Source: UBA927 sp964361785 | GTDB lineage: Bacteria; Patescibacteriota; Microgenomatia; UBA10105; UBA927 | Assembly: GCA_964361785.1 (NCBI GenBank) | Contig: CAYIBX010000023.1 | Span: 1-18,226, forward strand | DNA: 18,226 nt | Direction: 5' to 3' | In this document: piece by piece, positions 7,395 to 13,336 of the stretch | Numbering within the stretch: position 1 is the first letter of the stretch | Layout: every line of letters begins with the position of its first letter | Translations under genes and position numbers: made by a program | The notes under the pieces: model-generated | What the model saw: only the letters and a program-made list of their open reading frames with translations | What the model was told of the DNA's origin: nothing | Database searches by the model: none

Positions 7395-8732
7395 TTATAC
7401 CGCATCTTTCTGTTTATGCTCCATCGAGTAAAATCGAATGCGATCGCCCCGAAACATAAGGTCTATTTCACCCAGTGGTCCGTTTCTATGTTTGGCTATG
7501 CGAAGTTTGGTGGCAATTTGAGATCCCCACATCGCCTGATCCGCCTCTTCACGATAAAGAAACATAACGACATCTGCATCCTGCTCGATAGACCCTGATT
7601 CTCGCAAATCCGATAGTTCCGGCACTCTTGATCCACGACTTTCTACTGCGCGAGACAATTGTGAACATGCAAGAACCGGAACGTGCAGCTCACGCGCTAA
7701 ATTCTTCAAGCTTTGTGAAATGACGGACACTTCTTGAACGCGATTGTCATACCGCCTCCCAGCATCGACCAACTGTAAATAATCGACGACAAACATTTTC
7801 ACCCCATGCTCCATCTGAAGTCTACGCGCTTTTGTGCGCATCTCGACAATATTCATGCCTGGAGTATCGTCTATATAAATCGGCGCTTCCGCAAGTTCCC
7901 CCATGGCATCAGAAAGTTTGGTAAAGTCATCATCACTTAACTTGCCGGTTTTTAACCTCCACGCGTCAATATCTGCTTGAGACACGAGCAAACGGTCCAC
8001 AAGTTCTTCCTTGCTCATCTCGAGAGAAAAAATACCAACTGGAATCTTTTCTTTGACAGCCGCATACTGCGCTATGTTTAAAATCATTGCGGTCTTTCCA
8101 GTACCAGGACGCGCCGCCAAAATTAAAAGGTTTGCATCCTGCATACCCGCAAGCTTCGTATCTAGATCAGTAAATCCTGTGGGAACACCCCGAAGACCCC
8201 CTGCGCGTTTATGAAGCTCATCCAACCGATCAAACGACGCTGCAAGTGCGTCTTTGATTACCATAAAATCATTGCGCGTCGTGGTTTGAGAAATCGAAAA
8301 AATTTCCTGCTCGGCCTCATCCACTATTTGTTGAGCACTGCCTTGTTCTTTAAACGCTAACTCATTTATCCTCGCTGCTGCCTCTACCAACCTTCTCTTC
8401 GTCGCGTTTTCTTGGATGATCCTGCCATAGCGCTCGGCATGTGCACTCGTTGGCACCACATTTAAAAGATCTGAGAGATATTGAGATCCGCCGATATCTT
8501 TATACGCACCGTTTTTTTTAAGCTGTGCCGTGACAGTGACCACATCTATCGGTTCGTGCTGTTCGTAAAGCTCGCTCATGGCTTCGTAGATATGTGCATG
8601 CGCTTCTTTATAAAAATGTTGGGGGCGCAAAAACTCAGCGACATCCATCATCGCATCTTTATCAATGAGTACTGCTCCGAGAAGCGACTGCTCGGCAGAG
8701 TCATCATGTGGCGGTATCTTTATATTTACCAT
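7395..8732 (-). CDS. dnaB: Replicative DNA helicase DnaB
   Basis: A 445-residue hexameric helicase that unwinds DNA ahead of the replisome. Residues about 8-110 form the DnaB N-terminal domain (beginning PPHDDSAEQSLLGAVLID). The linker carries RAGGLRGVPTGFTDLD. The RecA-like core has Walker A ARPGTGKT (207-214), GIFSLEMS (about 233-240), Walker B with Asp317 in MFVVDYLQL, the SQLSRAVE segment and the arginine-finger-side LRESGSIEQDADVVMFLYR. Length is normal, and there is no intein or insertion. It starts 14 bases after the MBL-fold gene on the same strand, without a clear Shine-Dalgarno, and is probably co-transcribed with it and with tRNA-Leu downstream. Confidence 0.97.
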   Translation of the reverse strand: MVNIKIPPHDDSAEQSLLGAVLIDKDAMMDVAEFLRPQHFYKEAHAHIYEAMSELYEQHEPIDVVTVTAQLKKNGAYKDIGGSQYLSDLLNVVPTSAHAERYGRIIQENATKRRLVEAAARINELAFKEQGSAQQIVDEAEQEIFSISQTTTRNDFMVIKDALAASFDRLDELHKRAGGLRGVPTGFTDLDTKLAGMQDANLLILAARPGTGKTAMILNIAQYAAVKEKIPVGIFSLEMSKEELVDRLLVSQADIDAWRLKTGKLSDDDFTKLSDAMGELAEAPIYIDDTPGMNIVEMRTKARRLQMEHGVKMFVVDYLQLVDAGRRYDNRVQEVSVISQSLKNLARELHVPVLACSQLSRAVESRGSRVPELSDLRESGSIEQDADVVMFLYREEADQAMWGSQIATKLRIAKHRNGPLGEIDLMFRGDRIRFYSMEHKQKDAV

Positions 8733-8746
8733 GTAAATCTCACGCG

Positions 8747-9385
8747 CTATTCCAAAATTACAACCTGCAATTCAGGTGGAAATTTATCTTTGGTCACAGC
8801 CAATTTAGAAAGTCTTTGTGGCTCTTTCCCAAATTCGGTAAGAAATGTATCTACAGAAGGCAAATCTTTAAATTTCTCACTATGCCCTTCTTGTTTATAG
8901 TGCATAGGGATAACGATTTTTGGCTCAATTTTTCCGATAAGCTCTATGGTTTCTTTGTTTGTAAGGTACTTGCCACTCACACTCACCATAAGAATGTCAG
9001 TTCCAGAAAGCATATCAAGATCCGTAATGGACAATTGATGACCAAGATCGCCTAAATGTGCTACATGGACACCATCAATCACATATCGATACATTGTATT
9101 TTTCCCGTGCTGTTTGCCTTCAACACTATCATGATACATTCCTATCCCTATGACAGATATCCCTTTTACTTCGTATTCACCCGGACCAGAAATGATGTAC
9201 GGCGATCCGTCTACCGCGTCTACGGCGTTGTGATCTTTATGATCATGAGAAATAGTCACTACATCAGCTTCTACAGCTCGAGGAAATTTAAGCCCCACAC
9301 TGCTACTATCAAACGGATCAATCACTGCGATAGCGTTTTTACCCTTAAGACGAAATGACGCATGCCCTAAAAACGTAATATCCAT
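8747..9385 (-). CDS. MBL-fold metal-dependent hydrolase (UlaG/UPF0173-like)
   Basis: A 212-residue soluble metallo-beta-lactamase-fold protein. It begins MDITFLGHASFRLKG, typical of the UlaG/UPF0173 group. The metal motif SHDHKDHN supplies His47, His49, Asp51 and His52; further candidate ligands are His110/Asp113 in HLGDLGH and His162 in IPMHYK. The reaction is unknown; relatives include L-ascorbate-6-phosphate lactonase, but most are uncharacterised. An in-frame extension to 9475 exists, but the ATG at 9383-9385 is preceded by GGAGG (complement of 9392-9396) at 6-base spacing and starts exactly where family homology starts, so I use it. It is the first gene of the run toward dnaB. Confidence 0.9.
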   Translation of the reverse strand: MDITFLGHASFRLKGKNAIAVIDPFDSSSVGLKFPRAVEADVVTISHDHKDHNAVDAVDGSPYIISGPGEYEVKGISVIGIGMYHDSVEGKQHGKNTMYRYVIDGVHVAHLGDLGHQLSITDLDMLSGTDILMVSVSGKYLTNKETIELIGKIEPKIVIPMHYKQEGHSEKFKDLPSVDTFLTEFGKEPQRLSKLAVTKDKFPPELQVVILE

Positions 9386-9414
9386 AGTATACCTCCAACT
9401 TTCTTGACAAACGA

Positions 9415-9443
9415 ACAATAGTAAAGACTCCTCGTATTTGCAA
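9415..9443 (-). promoter_or_regulatory. Putative promoter of the MBL-dnaB run
   Basis: On the minus strand TTGCAA (9443-9438), a 17-base spacer and TATTGT (9420-9415) precede the Shine-Dalgarno and ATG of the MBL gene. The -10 is a weak match. The -35 is palindromic and is shared with the divergent plus-strand promoter. Confidence 0.4.
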
Positions 9444-9466
9444 TTTATAACAGATTTGGGTATGCT
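9438..9466 (+). promoter_or_regulatory. Putative promoter of the exported-protein pair
   Basis: TTGCAA at 9438-9443, a 17-base spacer and TATGCT at 9461-9466, about 65 bases before the ATG at 9532. It is back-to-back with a minus-strand promoter that uses the same palindromic -35 hexamer. Confidence 0.45.
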
Positions 9467-9531
9467 AGGCAACACCGTACGACGAATTGGTGCGGTTTAA
9501 AGCGTCATACTGGATTGAATGTTTTCATACT

Positions 9532-9984
9532 ATGAACAAAGATGCATTGCTTGCAACTATTATAGGATTTGGGGTAGGTCTTATACTTACGGGGCTCGTA
9601 TTTTTAGGACCTACATTTTTTAAATCGTTTCCATCATTTTCTTTCCCAAAAATTACGTGGCCGAAATTTTTTTCTGTCACTAAGCCTATCAATCCAACGC
9701 CAACGCCTACGAAATCTAACGCCACATTAACCATCGAAGCGCCACTTGCTGATTCGGTGGAAACGCGAAGTGAACTACTCGTTTCCGGAAAAACCAAACC
9801 GCATGCAGTGGTTGTATTATCGACACTTGATACTGAACGCGTCGTTGTAGCCAATGACGACGGTGCATTTGCCACCAACATCACCTTGTCTGAAGGAAAA
9901 AATGATATCTTGGTATCCAGTTTTGCCGACAAAAAAATCCAAACACAAACGGTGACCGTATTTTATACATCTGTAGCACTATGA
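9532..9984 (+). CDS. Membrane-anchored protein with glucodextranase-B/Big-like beta domain
   Basis: A 150-residue protein: an N-terminal signal-anchor helix (about residues 7-27, ATIIGFGVGLILTG), a Pro/Thr-rich linker (about 50-65) and a C-terminal beta domain from LTIEAPLADSVETRSE to the end. That domain, with DGAFATNITLSEGKNDI, resembles the cadherin-like glucodextranase domain B found in extracellular proteins. It is probably displayed outside the membrane, and no enzymatic motif is visible. A TTG at 9487 gives a longer frame, but ATG 9532 places the membrane helix at the N-terminus and is preferred. Its stop overlaps the next start (ATGA, 9981-9984), so the two genes are translationally coupled and may act together at the cell surface. 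Confidence 0.7.
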   Translation: MNKDALLATIIGFGVGLILTGLVFLGPTFFKSFPSFSFPKITWPKFFSVTKPINPTPTPTKSNATLTIEAPLADSVETRSELLVSGKTKPHAVVVLSTLDTERVVVANDDGAFATNITLSEGKNDILVSSFADKKIQTQTVTVFYTSVAL

Positions 9985-10787
9985 ACACACAAAAAACTAT
10001 AACACTTCTAATCATGACGATTCTTCTTTTAGGATCAGTGCATCCGGTATTGGCTGCTACCGCGACTTCAAGTCCTACTCTTATCACCACTCCGAATAAA
10101 AGTCTTGATGATCTGAAAGAACGATTAGCCACAAAGGTAGCCCAATTGCGAGACATAGTAACGCGAGCTATTTATGGCAGCGTTTCTTCAATTTCTGTAA
10201 ACTCAGCCATGATCGGGACCACGACCAAAAATTATAAAATTGAGTATGAAGACGACATAAAAGTAGCGCAAATTATAAATGGCAAGCGTACAGATCTCAC
10301 CATTGATGATATCGACACTTCTGATCCCGTTTCTGTATTTGGTGCATTTGATGCAACGCTTGAACTTTTGAACGCAAAATTTATATTTATCGAAAGCAAA
10401 AAGGTTTATATACGTCTCTCTGGAACGATCACTGATATAGACCGAGCTGGGTTTGCGATTACTGTCCTTACCTCTGATGGAAAAACAATGACTTCGGATA
10501 TCGAAAAAACAACGAAAGCTACTGCATGGACTGCTACAGATGGTATAGTCAAAAGTGGCTTTTCTAAAATGGCAATTGGCGACTCCCTTCATCTGATCGG
10601 CTCACTGGATCCCAAAAAAGAAACCAACATCCAAGCGTTACGCATTCTTGATCTTGGTAATCTCTCAGGAGAAATTACGCCCACTGCTACCCTCACTCCA
10701 TCACCTGCGAGTACGTCGAGTGCGACACCAAAAGCGACACTGAAAGCCACACTAAAAGCTACACCAAAACCTACTGTTACTCCATAA
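9981..10787 (+). CDS. Secreted protein with DUF5666-like beta repeats and Thr/Pro-rich tail
   Basis: A 268-residue protein. The N-terminus is a signal peptide (basic MNTQK, hydrophobic core, probable cleavage after VLA near residue 25). Residues about 60-215 hold two beta-rich segments of the GxVxxIxxxxFxV type (for example LSGTITDIDRAGFAITVL), similar to DUF5666 domains. The last 40 residues are low-complexity Thr/Ala/Pro/Lys with repeated KATLKAT and KATPKPT units, suggesting an extended cell-surface tail. No catalytic motif is seen. It is coupled to the upstream membrane-anchored gene by an ATGA overlap. The function is unknown; surface or envelope attachment is my inference. Confidence 0.7.
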   Translation: MNTQKTITLLIMTILLLGSVHPVLAATATSSPTLITTPNKSLDDLKERLATKVAQLRDIVTRAIYGSVSSISVNSAMIGTTTKNYKIEYEDDIKVAQIINGKRTDLTIDDIDTSDPVSVFGAFDATLELLNAKFIFIESKKVYIRLSGTITDIDRAGFAITVLTSDGKTMTSDIEKTTKATAWTATDGIVKSGFSKMAIGDSLHLIGSLDPKKETNIQALRILDLGNLSGEITPTATLTPSPASTSSATPKATLKATLKATPKPTVTP

Positions 10788-10798
10788 GGAAATCGATA

Positions 10799-10827
10799 TT
10801 GCTATCGTCATGCTAGCATGCTACCAT
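10799..10827 (+). promoter_or_regulatory. Promoter of the TrpR-like gene, overlapped by operator array
   Basis: TTGCTA at 10799-10804, a 17-base spacer and TACCAT at 10822-10827. The ATG at 10836 is 8 bases beyond the -10, again leaderless spacing. The -10 lies within the CATG-NTAN repeat array at the same register as in the lyase promoter at 11312-11340, which supports the call beyond its modest match to consensus. Confidence 0.5.
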
Positions 10828-10832
10828 GCTAC
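10809..10832 (+). promoter_or_regulatory. Operator-like array O1: three 8-bp CATGCTA(G/C) units
   Basis: Three head-to-tail copies of an 8-bp unit, CATGCTAG then CATGCTAC twice, with TA centres at 10814/10815, 10822/10823 and 10830/10831. CATGCTAGCATG (10809-10820) is a perfect palindrome. The array covers the -10 region and ends just before the ATG at 10836. Tandem palindromic half-sites at 8-bp intervals are the known layout of TrpR-family operators, so autoregulation by the adjacent gene is the simplest reading. Confidence 0.6.
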
Positions 10833-10835
10833 TAG

Positions 10836-11241
10836 ATGAAAAAATTTCACAAGCGACCCTTTTTCGACGTTTACTCCCGCATCTTATCCATCAAAAGCTC
10901 ATAACGAACTTTTTGAAGTAATCCTTACGCTAAAAAATATGGATGAAGCAAAAAATTTCTTTCGTGATCTTTTGACGATGCCGGAACTTAATGAATTTGC
11001 AAATCGCTGGCAAGTCGTCAAACTTCTCATTCAGGGCAAATCATATACAACGATTGCAGAAAAGCTAAAAGTTTCTACCACGACGATTACCCGTGTAGCA
11101 CAATGGTTTCATCACGGCATGGGTGGATATCAGACACTTGCTGACCGCCTCGTACCTATAAAATTTAAAGACTCAAAAGCTCCTACTTCTGGATACGCGA
11201 CAGGTAAATATACAGGTCTTAAAAATCCTCACGTGCTATAG
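10836..11241 (+). pseudogene. YerC/TrpR-like HTH repressor, apparent +1 frameshift near the 5' end
   Basis: A transcriptional regulator of the TrpR/YerC fold. The uninterrupted part from the internal ATG at 10939 (100 residues) contains MDEAKNFFRDLLTMPELNEF and an HTH (IAEKLKVSTTTITRVAQWF). Conserved family sequence continues upstream of that ATG in the same frame (ELFEVILTLKN at 10906-10938, close to B. subtilis YerC as I recall it), but that frame has no start codon before a stop at 10837-10839. The ATG at 10836, correctly placed after a promoter, opens a different frame (MKKFHKRPF). Removing one base from the CCCTTTTT run (10857-10864) joins the two into a 134-residue protein. It may be a real mutation, a base-calling error or recoding on CCC-TTT. 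If broken, only the 100-residue form from 10939 could be made. Confidence 0.7.
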
Positions 11242-11311
11242 CTTTCCTTGTATACGTTCCCAAATCTATTACTTTATAAATCTAAAAGATTCCTGTGCCA
11301 AAAGCTGCCTG

Positions 11312-11340
11312 TTGACAGCGTCGTATTAGCATGGTACCAT
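11312..11340 (+). promoter_or_regulatory. Promoter of the ammonia-lyase, overlapped by operator array
   Basis: A consensus -35 TTGACA at 11312-11317, a 17-base spacer and -10 TACCAT at 11335-11340. The -10 forms half of the palindrome GGTACC at the centre of the operator, so a bound repressor would occlude it directly. The expected transcript starts near 11347. Confidence 0.65.
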
Positions 11341-11365
11341 GCTAACATGGTACTACGCTAATACA
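11326..11365 (+). promoter_or_regulatory. Operator-like array O2: five NTAN centres at 8-bp steps
   Basis: Read in 8-bp steps, the sequence is TTAG-CATG, GTAC-CATG, CTAA-CATG, GTAC-TACG, CTAA-TACA. The first 20 bases (11326-11345) are a perfect palindrome, and GTATTAGC (11323-11330) is matched by GCTAATAC (11357-11364), so the block from 11323 to 11364 is close to one 42-bp palindrome. It uses the same CATG-NTAN grammar as the array before the TrpR-like gene, giving one shared recognition code at two promoters. Confidence 0.65.
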
Positions 11366-11530
11366 TACGCGAGTATCCATACATCGTGAATGCAAAACAA
11401 CTCTATTCTATACTAACCTTTTCTTTCTCGAGCCCTGCTCGAGCTTCGTCATACCATCAAGTCCTCAACTAAATCTTCGCGTGGTTGAGTAGAGAAATTA
11501 CATCATTTTCTTATTATTTATCCCCTCTCC

Positions 11531-11559
11531 CATTCGTAGATTTATATATCCTACGAATG
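11531..11559 (+). promoter_or_regulatory. Inverted repeat at the lyase translation start
   Basis: Perfect 9-bp arms CATTCGTAG (11531-11539) and CTACGAATG (11551-11559) flank an 11-base AT-rich loop. The right arm contains a possible start codon (ATG 11557), and the preferred ATG (11572) is 12 bases further on, so an RNA hairpin here could modulate initiation. It could instead be a second DNA-binding site. Confidence 0.4.
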
Positions 11560-11571
11560 AGAAAGCAGTAT

Positions 11572-13101
11572 ATGAAACAAAAAATTACCCTCACAGGTGA
11601 AACGCTGACCATAGAAGAAGTGGTTGCAGTCGCACGCAAAAACGCAACAGTTATTGTGCCCGAATCTGTAATCAAGCGTATACAAGAAAACTGGGATGCA
11701 ATTGCATTCATGCTTGAACGTGGCGATGTCATGTACGGCCTAAACACCGGCATTGGCGGATTTGGTAACGTGAAAATATCTAAAGATAAGGCAGGCGACC
11801 TATCTACCCGCATGCTTCGCGCGCATTCATCGGGGTATGGCAATCCCGTAAACATTGAAACAGCGAGAGCAACACTGCTTCTGCGCTTAAATGTATTCGC
11901 AAAGGGGTATAGCGGATTGCGTCCCAAGTTATTTCTCACTTTTGTAGATATGCTTAATAAAGGTGTTACGCCTCTTTTTTATGAAAAGGGATCAGTGGGA
12001 ACATCAGGCGATCTCGCTCCCCTTTCACAAATGGGGTTAGTCGTCATCGGCGAGGGAAAAGCCTATTACAAGGGAGATATATATTCCGGTGATATTGCCA
12101 TGAAAAAGGCGGGAATCCCAACTGTCCCGCTTGCCTATAGGGAAGGCCTAGCTATCATGAATGGCAGCCAATTTATGACGGCAATTGCTGCACTCAATAT
12201 TTACGATGCCGAGCGCTTAATCAAGCAGACAGAAATTGTCTGCAGCATGACCATCGACGTTCTCAACTGTGTGGAAAGCGCTTACAGCAAGGAATACAAC
12301 TGCGTGCGGCCGTTTAAGGGACAGAATATAACGGCGGCAAATATCCGGACACTCCTCTCCGGCAGCGAGCTGATGGCACAGCCAAAGAAAAATGTGCAGA
12401 ATGCATATTCGCTTCGAAGTGTACCACAAGTCGTCGGCGCAATCCGCGATGCGTTGGACTACATCCGTCCAATCACGGAAATAGAGATGAATGCGGTAGC
12501 AGACAATCCGATATTCTTCACCAAAGAAAAAGTATGTCGCACTGGTGCCAATTTTCACGGCGCGCCAATTGGCTACACACAAGATTTACTTGGCATTGTT
12601 ATAACGGACATGGGTAACATATCTGAGAGACAAACAAACAATCTGATGGATCCCGCCTGTTCCAAAGATTTACCCGCGTTTCTGGTAAATAGCGCGGGAC
12701 TCGATTCGGGACTGATGATTTCTCAATACACGCAGGCGGCACTCGTGTCGGAAAATAAAATTCTGGCAAGCCCAGCAAGCGTTGACTCAATCCCCGTTTC
12801 GGGCAATCAAGAAGATCACGTATCGTTTGGAACAATTGCTGCAAGAAAAGCGCGAGAAATTATCCGAAATACAGAAGCTGTTGTCGCTATCCAACTGTTG
12901 GCAACGTGCCAAGCTTATGAGTTTCGAAAACCAATGAAACCGTCACCCACGTTTCAAGCAGTCTATAAACTCGTGAGATCCGTCAGTCCAGCAATCACAG
13001 AGGATCGTGCATTTTATAAAGATATCGAGGCGCTTGTTCCATTAATACGCGAATTTAAAGTGTTAGATGTAGCCGAAAAAACAATAGGAAAACTGAAATG
13101 A
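11572..13101 (+). CDS. MIO-type aromatic amino acid ammonia-lyase, histidine ammonia-lyase-like
   Basis: A 509-residue cytosolic enzyme of the HAL/PAL/TAL/aminomutase family, which eliminates ammonia from an aromatic amino acid using an autocatalytic MIO cofactor. The MIO tripeptide is Thr144-Ser145-Gly146 in GSVGTSGDLAP; most relatives have Ala-Ser-Gly, but Thr-Ser-Gly is known in some aminomutases. HAL-type active-site residues are all visible: Tyr55 (YGLNTG), His85 (RAHSSG), Asn197, Tyr279 and Arg282 (YSLR), Phe328 (NFHG) and Glu414 in NQEDHVS. The Glu and His favour histidine (product urocanate), but tyrosine or aminomutase activity is possible. Starts at 11485 and 11557 also exist; 11572 matches family length. 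Parts of the gene look richer in GC and in CTG/CGG codons than neighbours, hinting at acquisition. Confidence 0.9.
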   Translation: MKQKITLTGETLTIEEVVAVARKNATVIVPESVIKRIQENWDAIAFMLERGDVMYGLNTGIGGFGNVKISKDKAGDLSTRMLRAHSSGYGNPVNIETARATLLLRLNVFAKGYSGLRPKLFLTFVDMLNKGVTPLFYEKGSVGTSGDLAPLSQMGLVVIGEGKAYYKGDIYSGDIAMKKAGIPTVPLAYREGLAIMNGSQFMTAIAALNIYDAERLIKQTEIVCSMTIDVLNCVESAYSKEYNCVRPFKGQNITAANIRTLLSGSELMAQPKKNVQNAYSLRSVPQVVGAIRDALDYIRPITEIEMNAVADNPIFFTKEKVCRTGANFHGAPIGYTQDLLGIVITDMGNISERQTNNLMDPACSKDLPAFLVNSAGLDSGLMISQYTQAALVSENKILASPASVDSIPVSGNQEDHVSFGTIAARKAREIIRNTEAVVAIQLLATCQAYEFRKPMKPSPTFQAVYKLVRSVSPAITEDRAFYKDIEALVPLIREFKVLDVAEKTIGKLK

Positions 13102-13110
13102 AAGGAGGTG
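13102..13110 (+). promoter_or_regulatory. Near-perfect Shine-Dalgarno AAGGAGGTG
   Basis: AAGGAGGTG begins directly after the lyase stop and sits 7 bases before the ATG at 13118. It is the strongest ribosome-binding site in the window and fixes the start of the 66-residue protein. Confidence 0.85.
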
Positions 13111-13117
13111 AATATAT

Positions 13118-13318
13118 ATGAACATAGGTTTAGAAAAAAGTCAGACCGATAAACTAAATTTTTTAACATGGTATAGAAATGGGTGCACGAGTAACACACA
13201 AAGACAAGCAAATGAAATTTTTAGTAAATTACCATTCACTAAAAAACGTTCATTGCTTAAAGAATACAAAAGTCTTTTAGATATGATTGCAGGTAGAAAA
13301 TCGTCAAATAGGAGATAA
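13118..13318 (+). CDS. Small basic protein of unknown function, co-transcribed with the lyase
   Basis: A 66-residue protein with one cysteine and many Lys/Arg residues. The C-terminal half (FSKLPFTKKRSLLKEYKSLLDMIAGRKSS) should form an amphipathic helix ending in a basic tail. There is no signal peptide or membrane segment, and I do not recognise a family. It is judged real because of the AAGGAGGTG Shine-Dalgarno at ideal spacing and its position 16 bases after the lyase stop, which puts it in the lyase transcript under the TrpR-like operator. Possible roles include an accessory subunit or a nucleic-acid-binding protein; neither is shown by the sequence. Its 3' end overlaps the promoter of the following aminopeptidase gene. 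Confidence 0.7.
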   Translation: MNIGLEKSQTDKLNFLTWYRNGCTSNTQRQANEIFSKLPFTKKRSLLKEYKSLLDMIAGRKSSNRR

Positions 13319-13329
13319 CAATATATAAT
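13301..13329 (+). promoter_or_regulatory. Promoter of the M24 aminopeptidase gene, leaderless spacing
   Basis: TCGTCA at 13301-13306, a 17-base spacer and a perfect TATAAT at 13324-13329. The ATG at 13337 follows after 7 bases, and no Shine-Dalgarno precedes it. Confidence 0.6.
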
Positions 13330-13336
13330 TTAATCT

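Larger units (their letters stand above)
11242..11556 (+). other. Intergenic control region and long leader upstream of the ammonia-lyase
   Basis: This 315-base stretch has no convincing gene. It holds the lyase promoter and operator (11312-11365) and then a leader of about 210 bases. Inverted repeats in the leader are CTCGAGC/GCTCGAG (11427-11443), CTCAAC/GTTGAG (11464-11489) and CATTCGTAG/CTACGAATG (11531-11559). A 28-codon frame from GTG 11386 to TAA 11470-11472 ends inside the second inverted repeat; its reality is doubtful. No terminator with a T-run is visible after the TrpR-like gene. Confidence 0.55.

Noticed and set aside
9386..9475. Longer start for the MBL-fold protein.
   Set aside because: The ATG at 9385 has a GGAGG site at correct spacing and begins at family homology; the extension also spans the putative divergent promoters.
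10826..10921. A 31-codon frame starting in the operator array before the TrpR-like gene.
   Set aside because: It lies in a third frame, has no ribosome-binding site and no recognisable sequence, and is better explained as chance overlap with the repeats.
11427..11443. CTCGAGC/GCTCGAG hairpin as an intrinsic terminator of the TrpR-like gene.
   Set aside because: No T-run follows on the plus strand and no A-run precedes it in the proper place; it remains only a leader inverted repeat.
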